NCBI GenBank assembly: GCA_947561585.1
Contig: CANNZV010000513.1
Coordinates: 372,001 to 436,000 of the forward strand
Direction of reading: 5' to 3'
Origin: Caprella mutica
Lineage: Eukaryota; Arthropoda; Malacostraca; Amphipoda; Caprellidae
Length of the DNA stretch: 64,000 bases
Shown: positions 20,401 to 31,995 of the stretch, one piece after another
How positions within the stretch are numbered: the first letter of the stretch is position 1
How the letters are laid out: the number at the start of each line of letters is the position of its first letter
Program-made: the position numbers and the translations under genes
The notes under the pieces: model-generated
The model's input: only the letters and a program-made list of their open reading frames with translations
Databases searched by the model: none
What the model was told of the DNA's origin: nothing

Positions 20401-22696
20401 TTCAAGTTTTAAGATGTGACAAATGTTTTCAGCAGATCTGAAGGTTGTCATAAGAGGAAAAACCACAAAAATATATGAGGGTTGGTCAGTGCAAGGATTG
20501 AAATTTCTGTTCGTGATACTGTGTCCAATTAATTTCCAAGTCAATTCTTGGACAGATATTTGTAATGTATTATTATCGAATTCTTCCGTACATATATCAT
20601 AACTTTCATTTGCAAACTGTAAACTTTCATTAGAAAACACCATAGCGAAATTGCTTATTTCGCCATAGAAGTTATGTTTTCCCGATGAGTTCATTTCATT
20701 TTTATTATTGCCTAGTACAACTATGCCATCGAATGGAATTAATGTTGAAACACCTGGAATTATTGTACTATTACTCGTGTCCACTTGGAAAATAAAATTT
20801 GTATGATTTCTGATGAAACAGATTTGATGCCATTTATCAGGTTGTATTTTTTCACTCCAAGATCTGAAATCTTCGAAGAAAGAAAGTACAACTTCTCCTG
20901 GCTTGATAGCTGTTGAAAAGAAGGTGAATTTAAAGTAATTGAAAGGAATAGAATAGTGGTTCATAACCTGGCTTAGGTCGAATCCAAAGGGGTTCGGTGA
21001 GTCATTTTCGGGGTGTTCGGTGGTTTGGTTCATAACTTTCTTTGTTTGAAATTCATTTTTTGTTCTTTAATACAGTGATTTTTTTGTTCAAATGACGCTT
21101 GGCACAATAATATGTACTAATACAGTATATAGTCATAATAATAATACAGTATATATTTTTGGATATTATAAAAGTGCATTTTATTTTCCAACTAATTAAG
21201 AAAAGTTCAATGAATGCATGTATGGAAGTTGTAAGGTTCCGCACAACCAATAAAATTAAGAAATAAAAGATAGAATCATATAAATTAAATAAATTCTATT
21301 CGAAAGATATTCATTACTTACTGATTGAAAATCCGATGGTTATACCGTTGAAGGGAGTTTGATATGAGAACAGAGTGCTCTCTTCTGTGAAAGAAGGTAC
21401 CCAAACTTGCATGCAAACTAGGAAGTTCTGGACGAAGAGAACACCGTCACGCTCTACCATACCGAATTGTTCCAGATATCTTGGAAGTGAAGTAACTTTT
21501 TATTATTGTGATGTATTCCAGAAAAAAATATTGTGGGATCATTAAAGATTAGGTGTAGACAGTAAAGCTCGTAATATACGATGGTATAACTGACTACCGA
21601 TTAGCAAACTAAAAATATATCAATATGTTCCTGATAATTTTTCATCCGTACATAATGAAAATTTTCACATTTTTGATCATATGAGAAAAATATAATTTAA
21701 ATGGTTATCTGCATCATTATAAAGTTTCTTCTTTCATGGTTGAAAATGTGAAAGTGTCAGATAACTGGAGACTTGCCCTACTTTAGGCAATAAACCCTGG
21801 AACGACCAGCGGACCTCAGAGGCCCGGTCCGGTATTAAGTATTGATGCATAATTTGAAAGCCAATTGACCTAAGTTGCTGAAACACAATTTGTTCTATTT
21901 TGTTTTACATTAATTTTGATAAAGTGGGCATCTGGAGCACAGACGAAGTACTATCGTTGCTGCGTCACATTTTTCATAAACCTAGAACATCACTTTTGGG
22001 AATATTACCAAATTCTTGGTGTAAATTGCAATGTGACACAACATAGATTTCACCAGAGGTCAAAATTTACGCATGGTAACAAACTGGTATAAAGCTAAAT
22101 GAAAACTAAATATGATGCATAATTTTCAATGATTTTGCTAAAAATCCCAGATTACTAAGAAAGCGAGTCAATATATACTAGTAAAAAGTTATAATTCTTA
22201 CAGAACAATCCTCTTAGGCACTCTGGTCGTTCCAGGGTTAATTTTTTCAATATATTCCAAAATTATAAGTATATTCTGTCAAGTTACCCAGATTCGTGTT
22301 CGCCATATAAGTTTTTCACGGACTGTTGGAAGTTCTCAAGGTACATCGCACTACCAACCCTTGGATTGTCGGAGTAGAACTCAAAAGTTCTTCCCAACTC
22401 ACATTTTGTTGGTGGTGCAACTACGGAGAAAATGTTAACAATTAGCAGTAAAGTTATTAATACAAGTAAGGCTTTTAATACATGTAAAACTTATAATACA
22501 GGTAAATAAGGATATTATTTTTTTTTAACTTATGAGTATTTTCTAATGTTTTCCAATTTCTCATACATGCAATGTAAAATAAATTTAAATATATTCAAAT
22601 TTTTATATCCTATTATAAACAATAATTTTAGTTACACAATAAATACTTACACTGCCAAAGAATTAAAAGAATTGATATGACCTTCAAGGTCGCCAT
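17497..22696 (-). CDS. Cys-loop ligand-gated ion channel subunit with pentraxin-like, lectin-like and LDLa N-terminal modules
   Basis: Exons in gene order: 22651-22696, 22288-22420, 21322-21479, 19603-20909, 19371-19529, 18555-18648, 17497-18206. Phases join without a break to 868 residues. Exon 1 is a signal peptide (MATLKVISILLILWQ). Residues about 50-230 resemble a pentraxin/LamG fold (FLVCMQVWVPSF, WHQICFIRN). About 235-470 resembles a C-type lectin-like domain. 482-516 is a six-cysteine LDLa repeat with the calcium motif DGSDE. The rest is a ligand-binding domain with a 13-residue Cys loop (C655-C669, YPFDTQK) and four membrane segments near 728-753, 761-783, 793-813 and 842-861. The M3-M4 loop is very short, about 28 residues. 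The M1-M2 linker (EDFQDRGTMSLTTM) has neither the PAR motif of anion channels nor the GEK motif of nicotinic-type cation channels, so selectivity cannot be read. Full-length multi-module fusion is clear; ligand is unknown. The long exon reads open past its acceptor at 20910-20911, so an annotator could overextend it. Confidence 0.9.
18721..19126. mobile_element. phrase-array element 1 (nested hairpins), in a channel-gene intron
   Basis: Six copies of the phrase TTCCTAGTTCACGTCC alternate in orientation at 18727, 18755, 19014, 19043, 19076 and 19106. Each end is itself a hairpin, and the ends (GGTAAATTCCTAG / CTAGGAATTTACC) are inverted relative to each other. The AT-rich middle is non-coding. 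Confidence 0.8.
21795..22237 (+). mobile_element. piggyBac-like MITE, family P copy 2, in a channel-gene intron
   Basis: Ends CCCTGGAACGACCAG and CTGGTCGTTCCAGGG, with TTAA on the right (22238-22241) and TAAA on the left. It lies in the intron between channel exons 2 and 3, with orientation opposite to copy 1. Confidence 0.85.
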
Positions 22697-22930
22697 CTTG
22701 GAATGATACCTTACCCTGTAACTGGAATGTTTTCTGTTTTCATAATATGTCGGATTGTTTGTTTCGAATACCTTAGCACCTTCTCCCTAAGCGAGGAATG
22801 GCATATCAATATGAACTATTCCAGAGAACTATAAATCAATGTGTTTATCGCGCTTTTCAATTGGCTCATTTTGAGTGAATAAGAGATATAATTATCTATA
22901 AGAGCTAATTTAGACAAATTATACACAATT
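22697..22930 (-). promoter_or_regulatory. promoter and 5' untranslated region of the channel gene
   Basis: About 230 bases upstream of the channel ATG recur, inverted and highly similar, at 25668-25893. In gene orientation the block holds a TATA-like ATTTATAG and conserved stretches including ACTCAAAATGAGCC and CGAAACAAAC. The surrounding sequence outside the block is not shared. Conservation of just this interval suggests either a functional promoter copy or a recent dispersed repeat. The promoter call rests on position and the TATA-like motif only. Confidence 0.5.
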
Positions 22931-23029
22931 CTTACTGTTTCATCTTATTTACCTGGTTCAATGCTAATTATTTTTTTTTATTTTTCATTAATTTCATCGT
23001 GTACAGATGGTCAACTTGATGATGCTCGC

Positions 23030-24215
23030 TTGACAAGTGATTCGATCACTTAAATTCGCTGAGCTTTTAGGTTTTTAAAGAACTACCACATCGAGGAAGA
23101 TGACACAATTCGAAAAAAAAACAGGGAAAGACCTATAACAATTGGAGAAACTCTGGTCTGCCTTTCAAGCTCTTTGATAGAGATCAATGGACAATGTCAA
23201 ACTTCAAACAATAAATCGTAATAATCCGCAGAAAACCGGCAAACTAAGTCAACTGTCAACTAAAGTATGTGCAGAGTTAAATCAGCTTCTAAGCAATCCA
23301 GTTTCAATCAAAACCGTTCGTCGTGAGCTCCATAAAGCTTGATACCATGGAAGAGTTGCCAAATTAAAATTTTCTTCTCGAAACGTTTCTCGATGGTAAA
23401 GTGCCGGGACCACAAAATCTGGTCTCTAGACCACTGGAAATCTGGAAATACGTTATATTCTTTAATGAGTTTTGTTTTACTCTTTTTACGACTTCGGGGC
23501 GAAATTACGAGCGGAGACAGCCCAAGGAAGTTTTCAACACGGAGAGTCGTTTTTCCCACGTACGCGAAGCATGACTGAAGGGTCAGTAAGAGTACGTACA
23601 GTCGTACACTCTACAAACTGAGCGGAACACTACAAACGTTTTTTTTTTTTATGGAGCGCCGCTCCGCTGGCAGTTTGAACAGCCAAGCGTCTCTGCATAC
23701 GAATACCAAAGCTCATTAATGGCGCTCCTTTTCGCCCCGATCCGCTTGTAGTGTGTTTGAGCCCTATGGTTTTGGCCACCCTTATCGTGAAGATCTTTTG
23801 GTCCAATTTTGTCTTGCATGCATGATAGGATCAACAGCAAATATTACCTGAACATTTCGAGCGACCAGGTCCATCCAATGTGACAAACTCTGTTTCCTAA
23901 AGAAGACTTCCACGACGATAATGCTCCATTCTACACTGCCCAAATCGTTAAATGTAATTGGTATGAAGAACATGAAACTGAGCTGGAACACGTGTAGTGG
24001 CCCCTTTAAAATCCCTTTTTCAATATCATTGATCATTTCATTCATTTGTGGTGTATACTCGAGCTACAAGTCAGGAATCGCTACCATTCTGTCTTGAGGA
24101 GCTGGAGCAGGTTCTTTATGAAAGAGTGGCTAAAAATTCCGTGAATAGAAGTTAAGAAGCTTTATGATTCCACTCCGAGACGTATTGAAGCTGAATTGAT
24201 GGCTATTAAGGTCTC
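23030..24215 (+). pseudogene. decayed Tc1-type transposase, split by a small element
   Basis: Fragments in order: an HTH-region piece with NPVSIKTVRRELHKA (23296-23340); a catalytic-core piece WKYVIFFNEFCFTLF (about 23437-23482) in the W.kViwSDEs.F region; and the second catalytic Asp block FHDDNAPFYTAQIVK (about 23910-23955), followed by LYDSTPRRIEAELMAIK. Frame changes and stops show that it is dead. A MITE at 23603-23766 interrupts it, and a sister copy lies at its 3' end. Confidence 0.8.
23603..23766 (-). mobile_element. small MITE inside the Tc1 remnant
   Basis: Its reverse complement starts GGCTCAAACACACTACAAGC and contains GAGACGCTTGGCTGTTC. It matches 24211-24330 in inverted orientation. 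The other end (TACACTCTACAAACTGAGCG) is a degenerate inverted repeat. Confidence 0.7.
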
Positions 24216-24365
24216 AACACACCACAAGCGGAGTAAAGCGAAGCGGTGCGGCATGGAGCGCTATTAATATTGTTTGGTATTTGTAAGTAGAGACGGTTGG
24301 CTGTTCACACTGCGAGCGGAGCAGCGTTCCGTTAGAACAACAACATTAATGGCGCTCCCTATATG
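24211..24365 (+). mobile_element. sister copy of the small MITE at the 3' edge of the Tc1 remnant
   Basis: GGTCTCAACACACCACAAGC, GAGACGGTTGGCTGTTC and GCGAGCGGAGCAGCG match the inverted copy at 23603-23766. The pair brackets the C-terminal part of the Tc1 pseudogene. Confidence 0.7.
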
Positions 24366-24698
24366 TGATAAGTTAGTAAATTAACTAATAATCTGTGAAA
24401 AAGTTAATTGGCTTAAAATTATAGATGCGTGGTGTTTAAGAAAATCTATTAGAGTAAATTCTGAACATTTTATAAACGAAGGGAATTAAACAGTTTTGAA
24501 TCGTTCTAAAGAACTAGTATAAAGTATTCGATAACATAAGATTTAAAAAAATATAAGATTTGAAAAGCACATTCAGAAACCGAATAATAATATTTTTTTT
24601 ATCTTGTAATGTATATAATTAATCATTAATCGTACAAAAATAGTATACATATTTTATGACCATTTTCAAATTTAAGAAGCCTGATATTAATTACTTGG

Positions 24699-24797
24699 GT
24701 GGCAACTGTCCGCGGGTGGCAATTGTCTGGGGGTGGTAATTATCCGCGGGTGGCAATTGTCCGCGGGTGGCAATTGTCCGCGGGTGGCAATTGTCCT
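24699..24797 (+). repeat. 17-base tandem array
   Basis: About six copies of GTGGCAATTGTCCGCGG. It is much more GC-rich than its surroundings and lies next to the phrase array at 24826. Confidence 0.85.
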
Positions 24798-24825
24798 AGC
24801 ACCATTAATTTTATACTCCAATATT

Positions 24826-25285
24826 GGAGCAGGTAAAGATAACGGACCAGAAACGGACCAAGTAAAGATAACGGACCAGAAATGAAGCTGGTAAAGATAG
24901 CGGACCAGAAATTAAGCTGGTGAAGATAACGGACCAGAAAATAAGCTAGTATAGTTAACGGACGAGAATTCACTTTTAGTCGTAAAAAATATTTGCTTTA
25001 GTATTTTATAAAAATAAAACCTTATAAATTATAATATTAATGATTATACATTAATTTTGCATATTTTATTAATTGAAAGAATTTATAAAAAAAACGTGAT
25101 CCATTTTGAAAAATGGAAAAAAAATTCTGATTAAATCCTTTTATGTGGTATCTATGATTCCAAAATTATGTTCTTATCCCAATTATTGGTCAAAGATTAA
25201 TAATTTATCCAAGTAAACATAATGGATCAGAATTTAGACTAGTATAGTTAACGGACCCTGGTCCGATAACTATACTTGCTCCCTA
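24826..25285. mobile_element. phrase-array element 2
   Basis: The left end holds about five 29-32 base units built on AAGATAACGGACCAGAA (24826-24967). The right end has related phrases at 25203-25255, then the inverted phrase GGTCCGATAACTATACTTGC (25258-25280). The ends GGAGCAGGTA and TACTTGCTCC are inverted. The middle is AT-rich and non-coding. Confidence 0.65.
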
Positions 25286-25667
25286 ATATTTTCAACTAAA
25301 TAAAATAAAATATAATGTATAGTTATTAAAACCATTTATTAATACTTAGAATGAAAATACGAATGTCGCTCATATTTTAGTATTGATTAATTAAAAGTAG
25401 TAACAAGGAAAGCATATTAATAAATATAACACAGTGAATTAAATATAATAAAGGATCAACGATAAGGTGATAGAAGTATTTCATCTTTTTATGGATTATT
25501 GACATGGTTATTTTTATTAGCTCTCCTTTGTGAACCTCTTTAATGAACAACTAAAAAGATCAATAATTCAATAGGGTCGAGTTATCACATTTTATATGAA
25601 TAATCACACTTCCTACAATATAGCTTGATTGGTAATAATGTGAACCAATTTACACACACACACATAT

Positions 25668-25893
25668 ATATTTGAATTAGTTCATATAGATAATTATATC
25701 TCTTATTCACTCAAAATGAGCCCTATTGGAAAGTGCGATAAACACATTGATTTATAGTTATCTGGGATAGTTCATATTGATATGCCATTTGTCGTTTGGG
25801 GAGAAGGTGTTAAGGTATTCGAAACAAACATTCCGACATATTATGAAAACAGAAAACATTCGATCCAGTTACAAGGTAAAACTTCAATTACCA
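25668..25893 (+). promoter_or_regulatory. inverted copy of the channel promoter, pointing toward the first ionotropic receptor
   Basis: This block is the near-identical reverse complement of 22697-22930, including the TATA-like motif. It ends a few bases beyond CCAGTTACAAGGTAAAA, which has the form of a splice donor (AAG|GTAAAA). No channel signal-peptide exon follows. The next gene on this strand is the ionotropic receptor starting at 27057, which has an acceptor-like TTTTAG just upstream of its ATG. A captured promoter with a non-coding first exon is possible but unproven. A simple repeat copy is the alternative. Confidence 0.5.
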
Positions 25894-26009
25894 GATGTCA
25901 ATACATACCGCGTAAAAGATTTCAGTAGGTTATAATTAAAGAATCGCATCAAAATGTGGGCATTAATGTATAATTAAATAGTTTGGGCGACCATATAGCG
26001 CATACGTTC

Positions 26010-26490
26010 GCTGCCGCTTATAAATGACCTTGACCGTCCAATATAAACGGGCCTTGACGTTGACCTTTGACATGATCGCTCCTAAAATTTAAACAAATGA
26101 TCATGGATAATGGCCAATCATCCCGCCAAATTTCAGGCAATTTGTGTAATACTTTTTTAATTATTGATTTATAAATGACCTTGACCTTGATGTATGACTT
26201 TCGACCCTATCGTTCTCAAAATGTAACCAATTGGATATTGGATATTCATGACCAATCATCACACCAAGTTTCATGCAATTTGGTTGAAAACTGTTTAGGT
26301 TATAAATAACCCTGACCTTTGACCTGATCGCTCCCAATATCAAATAATATCGAATCGTTTCACCAAAATTTCAGGAAATTAGGTTGAATACACTTTGAGT
26401 TATTGAGTTATAAATGATTTTGACCTTGACCTTTCACTGGATTGCTCCCAAAATGTTACCAGATACGGACATTGACCAATCGTTTCATTA
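26010..26490 (+). repeat. degenerate long tandem repeat with TGACCTTTGACCT cores
   Basis: About four diverged units of roughly 110-145 bases. Each holds TTATAAATGACCTTGACC, then GATCGCTCCCAAAAT, then CAATC.T....CCAAATTTCA. The third unit contains TGACCTTTGACCT, a perfect direct repeat of a nuclear-receptor half-site. No coding frame runs through. Confidence 0.7.
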
Positions 26491-27056
26491 AATTCCATGC
26501 TTATAACAAGATGACAAATAAGTAAATGCCGACTTAAAAATAACCTTCCGAAATCTGCGAAGGTAATAAACACATATGAATAATTGACGAATTTAAAAGA
26601 GATCCGCATAATCGGTTACCGGTGATTGGGTATAGTACGGTGATAAATTTCAACGTCTAAATTGCAGTATATCATTGTTACCATTGTTCTAACATTCCGA
26701 TAAATCGGAACTTATTCTAGTCAAGTTAAATTTAAAAAGTTATTATGATTCAAAAAAAAAAAATATTAATATTTCAATTAATTTTTTTCATTGAAAATAA
26801 GCCATATAGGAAGCTAGTAATATTTTAAATGAAAGCATTTTAACGAGTAGTCAAATGACTACTAAAAATAATCAGAAAAGATGGAAAGCGATACGGATTT
26901 TTTCTGCCATATAAACATGCTGTCATTTAAACAAGTATCAATATTATGGTCCATGGGTCCATAGAATATTAGGTAGGTTGCCTATCATAATCTTCGGTGG
27001 CCCCACCATAACCCAAAACTTACTGTTGGAATCATTTTAGCCAAAAATCAGTCGCA
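26491..27056. other. 5' flank of ionotropic receptor copy 1
   Basis: AT-rich, without a recognised exon. An acceptor-like TTTTAG at about 27035-27040 lies just before the ATG. CCCCACCATAAC occurs here and again in intron 1 and near 17420. Confidence 0.4.
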
Positions 27057-30000
27057 ATGGAACTTATAAACTTAGTTAGGATGATAGTTACGATTGCAGC
27101 CGTGAAAAGATGCTCCAGAATTACTTACGTGACTTACCAAGGTGAGTATTATTCACTACACTGGACGTAAATTAGAGTAGAGTCACAGAAGACTGAGAGT
27201 GAACCCATTTTAATCTTCTAAAGCCCCACCATAACAGTCTCCCATGCTATAATGATGTGGTGGGACCATAAAAGATTGAACCACAACTTTTCTCTTTGCT
27301 CTTTGATCAAATCTGCATCGGTAGTCCTTAAAAAATGAAATATTTCCTATTCTTTACTCTTTTGTTATTATTTTTACGAATGGGTTGTATAGTGTATCAT
27401 GTTAATAGTTAAGAATAAATACCTTTTTCTATTATTTCTCAGATACATCTATGGAAGAGAAATTTCTGATACGAAACCTACTACAGAATAAACTGATAAT
27501 GTTACACAATCACCGACTGAACTGGGATGATGAATCAGTTGGACAAATATATGAAGAAAATTTCAAAAGGTACGGAATTGATTTAACAAATTTATACAAA
27601 GTTTTTTGAAAATTCTTTACCACTAGAACTATACCAAGTATTTGGAACTACGAGGAGGACCAAGCAGTCAAAATGACTGTTTTTCATATTTTACCCTTGT
27701 AGGCAGTATATTTTTTTGTCGTATAATGTAAATGGATAATTGTTTATTAAATGGAGGTATCTAGAAAAAATTTCAGTATTATTATTGTTTATAAATAAAT
27801 ATTCAAAATTACAGTTTTTCTTAAATCATTCTCCAGTAAGATTCGACTTTTCATACATGTTAAGAAACTACTGACAAACTTTGTTGCAATTGGCCATGCT
27901 GTTTGAGGTACTCCAAACTTAGTATACAGAGTGTTCTTTCTAGATTTTGTCAGTTACATTTAAATTGAATGATTGGTAATTCGTGTCAGAAAATGCTATA
28001 TCTCAAAAAACTATGAAATCGATTTCAATGATGTTTCACACCATCAACGTGTGTCTTTTGAAATTAAAGTCAATAAATTTGAAGCCTCCTCCAAAACAAT
28101 TAATGAGATACAAAAAGCTTATTAATGGATGAATACTAAATTTTTAATTGTCGTGTATGTTGGTATCACAGATATGAACAGGACAATCCATTATTTGTCC
28201 AATTCGTGGAAAATGATCAATTTGAACGCCTCAACCAAGTGAGAATTTGTATCTAATACTATTAATAGCTTTATGAGTATGTTACGTTGCCACATGCACA
28301 GTTTGAAAATAAATATTTCCTATCACAGATTTTGGAAAATCGCAAAATATCCAGGATGCAATGGCTGCTAATTTTTGACGAAAATGAACTGCAGAACGTA
28401 ACTGATGGATTCTCATGGCATTTAGATAATAAGGTTGTATTATATTTCGTAATTTGGGTGATACTGCAAGGAAAACATGGGATTTAGATTTATGATACTT
28501 ATCAGTTACAACAGATCTGGTCTACTTTGAGTGCTTACCAATCTAACCATAACTCAGGATTATTCTAATAATTATATAATTATTCATCTCGGAAGTTATT
28601 TTATATCTAAATATCATTCTCAAATGCGTGTGTACTATCATCATTATTTCAGATAACAGTCCTGACAGTTGGACATCTATTCTTCAAAATTTGGGATATC
28701 CATAGAGTTGCCCCTCACTTACCAAGTATCAGGAAGTTGCTGTCGGTGACAAAAATATCGAATGAGACGTCAACCTTTGGTCTTAGGCACCTCAGGGAAG
28801 AACCCTGGAAACATCGCATGAATTTGTCAGGACTGGAAATTAGATGTTTAACTCAATCAGTGAGTGGTTTGAGAAATAATTTCATTTTTACGATCTAAGA
28901 TCATATTTAGAATGCTATCAATTTTAGATGCATGAATTCCTTGGTCAGGTTAGTTTTATAAAAGAGTTATTTCTTTTCTATTTAGTATGAACCATATACA
29001 ATTGCGAAGAATAGTTCAGAATCTGAGGGGTTAAAAATATCAGGATATTTTGGAGAGATATGGTTGTTGATTATACAATCATTACAAATCAGGTACGTTT
29101 TTATTCGTTGAATAAATTTTGTAAAGTAATTATTTCATTGAGTCACACACTAGATCTTTATTTTAGTCATATTGGTAACCCAGATATGGAAGTAGAAATA
29201 AAGGGCTCTGTACTCAGATCCTCACAAAATTAGGAAAGAAAGTGTTAATATTGGTCAATAACCAATCTACCCACTTTCAATTACTGTGACGTTCCCACAT
29301 AACCTATTTCAACTCATAAATATTATCTTAATAAACTTATCTGTCAGTTCTCGGTGTCAGTATCCGATTGACGGGGAATGGGGCACTTTCAACGCATCTA
29401 CAAAAACCTATGACGGCGCTATTGGAGAACTAATTAGAGGAGAAGGGGATGTTTCGATAGCTCCTTACATTATGACTGAAGAACGATCACACTTCGTAGA
29501 TTTCAGTTTTCCTCTGTATAAGAATAGGTAATTCTTATTATATATATGCAGTGTTATATTTACTTCTCATAAAAAAAATACTAGTCTAATAAAATATCAG
29601 TGACTTAGGTATTTTAAGATAATTTTGTTTTTTGGTTACCGCTAGCGATGTTGTGGTGATAAAAAGACCCAACAGAGCTACTGGATACCACAGTTACACG
29701 GGTCAGTTCAGTGCTGGAGTTTGGCTTGCAGTGATGCTTTTCTATTGTTCCATAATCATCACCAGATATATATTCTCTAAAATGTCTAAGCTAGAGTCAC
29801 GGCGATCCTTTTCGCATTCTACAATTACGGCTACAAGGATCTTATTTAACATGGGTGAGATTTAGTAAAATATTGATTAAGAAAATGCTGCTTCGATTGT
29901 TTATTTTTTTATGAGAAGGATGGAAAAAGAATCGAAAAAGATCTTTAAAAAAAATCATAGATTAATTTTTTTTAAACTGAAAATAACTATGGATTTTCAA

Positions 30001-31846
30001 ATTGCAATCGAAGATTGAATGAGGTCCCTTGAAAATGTTAGGTCCCTTGATAATGTTGCTACTCTCCTATACTATGTCAGTGATTATTGTCCAAATTTAC
30101 AGTATTCTGAAAATCTAAAATTATTTCACCACAGGTTTGTCCGACACGGAGCCAAATGGAGGAACTTACCGATCTTACACTCTCGTCATATTATTCACAG
30201 CTCTACTTCTCCATGTGTACTACCATGCCTTCTTTATAGCTGTACTAACTTTTTCGCCTAAAAATCTACCATTTACTAACCTACAAGGATTGTATGACCT
30301 GAGGGAAACCTGGAGTTTAGGAATCTACGAAGGATCCTACATAGTGAAAGGGTTTAAGGTACAAATGAATTATTTCAACGCCAGCTTAATAATTAAGTAT
30401 TCCCTTTCTCTAATGTTTTTTTTTCTAAAACGACTAGGTATCTTTCAGATCTTTCACTCGTAGGTAACATACAAATAACTATTTCTAACCACATATATTT
30501 TAGTTACCTCTAATAGACTAATAGTGTATTGAAATATTTCTATTTATCATTGTGAGGATGAGTGCTGTTACTGTCACGTACATGAGCAGAACAGTGCGCA
30601 CTGCAATCCAGAGCCAATCATGTCTCAGTAGCGTTGCATTCCGCACATCCTAACCCTCCCTCTTCCCATATTATACACACTCACCCGAGTTGCACATGCA
30701 TCACTCACTGCCTGAGAGTATACAATAGAACGGCATCACAAAATACTTAATATATAAGTGTTTCTTCCTGAAAATTGATGAGTATCATACCTTTTGGTAT
30801 ATTGTACGTCATTTGAAAATTTCTGTTTAATCGAAGGAAATAATTAACCTAGGTAAAACCAAAATTTATCTGGTGGTCCCACACGTCGTAATTCTACGGC
30901 ATTTCAATTAAACCTGAACTTATTTTTTCTGTTATTATAAATACGCTAGCTATATCTTTTGTATAGGTAAAAAACAATGTTTTACACTTCGAATAATTGT
31001 TAGCTTTACTTATCAATCCATACACATTCTGAGGATGTAATTAACAAACTAATAGGGTTTTTTCAAATCTATTATTACGTTTGATTTCAAATTTCAGAAC
31101 TCTCCCAATCCGTTGTTCAAAAGTATTCACCGAGATATGATCAGCACTCAGCCTGAGAACGTAGAGACTGTTGAAGAAGGATTGTCCAGAGTGGCAAACC
31201 AACCAAACCACGCTTTAATGACCAGCAAAGATTATCATTATTCTAACTTCGCGGTCAGTTAATCTTCCTCATAATTATCAACTAAAACTGTCTTTTCAAT
31301 AAAAAAATAAATATTAGTAATGTTTTGAAAATAGTCTAATATATGGTTGAATTTACCTCCTAAAGGATTATCAGTTTTTGGCTATTCCAATGGACACTTT
31401 TCCTCACTCGTGTGCTGTGATATTGAGGATGGATTTACCGATGATTCCAATTCTGAACTTCAAGTAAGTTGTTTCTTATGACAAATAACATTTCATTAAA
31501 ATTCAAAGATAATTTAAATATTGCCTCGATAACTTTTATAAATTAAACATAAGTTGTATTGCTTCAACCGGATAAATTGTATTTACTTGATTTAAAAGTA
31601 AATAGTATTTAATTAATTTAAAATATTTTCAGACTATTGGAAATGAAAGAAATGGGAATTATGAACAAAATTCTGAACGACTGGGAACCTGACATCAAGA
31701 AATTCCAAGAATCTTGTCAGGAATCAGTACCTGAAGCCCTTGGAATGGATGTGGTTTCTCCAGCCTTTATTCTGTTGCTGATTGGAATCGTAATAGCTAC
31801 AGTTATTGTTTTATTGGAGAATATTATAATGAGATTTAATTACTAG
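27057..31846 (+). CDS. divergent ionotropic receptor (iGluR-like), copy 1
   Basis: Exons: 27057-27141, 27443-27569, 28172-28238, 28329-28433, 28653-28859, 28986-29092, 29348-29527, 29646-29854, 30135-30358, 31098-31253, 31366-31463, 31633-31846. The product is 592 residues. The S1 ligand-binding lobe is in exons 5-7, with YDGAIGELIRGEGDVSIAPY and TEERSHFVDFSFP, the usual IR block before M1. M1 lies near 318-337. The pore-side RILFNMG is followed by M3 near 377-402, ending in HAFFIAVLT where iGluRs have SYTANLAAFLT. The S2 lobe lies in exons 9-12 and M4 near 562-583. It is a predicted cation channel subunit for chemosensation or a related sense; the ligand cannot be inferred. No signal peptide is evident at the chosen ATG. 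That ATG is conserved in the second copy at 42010, but an upstream exon is likely. The intron phases and exon lengths match the paralog. Confidence 0.88.
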
Positions 31847-31995
31847 TAAATCTATTTCGTTCTGGTCGTGCACAAGTAAAATACATATAAAAGCACCAAT
31901 TTCACTAAGAAGATAGTTATATTCACTATATAAAAGCACACATTGCAGCTCTTCCGTGAAAAACTGTTTTTATGTGCAAACTTGGTTCTGTAGGT

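Noticed and set aside
19555..21033. Long single frame starting MNQTTEHPEN read as an intronless gene
   Set aside because: Splice signals at 20910 and 19602 and phase continuity with flanking exons show it is the large internal exon of the channel gene, open into both introns.
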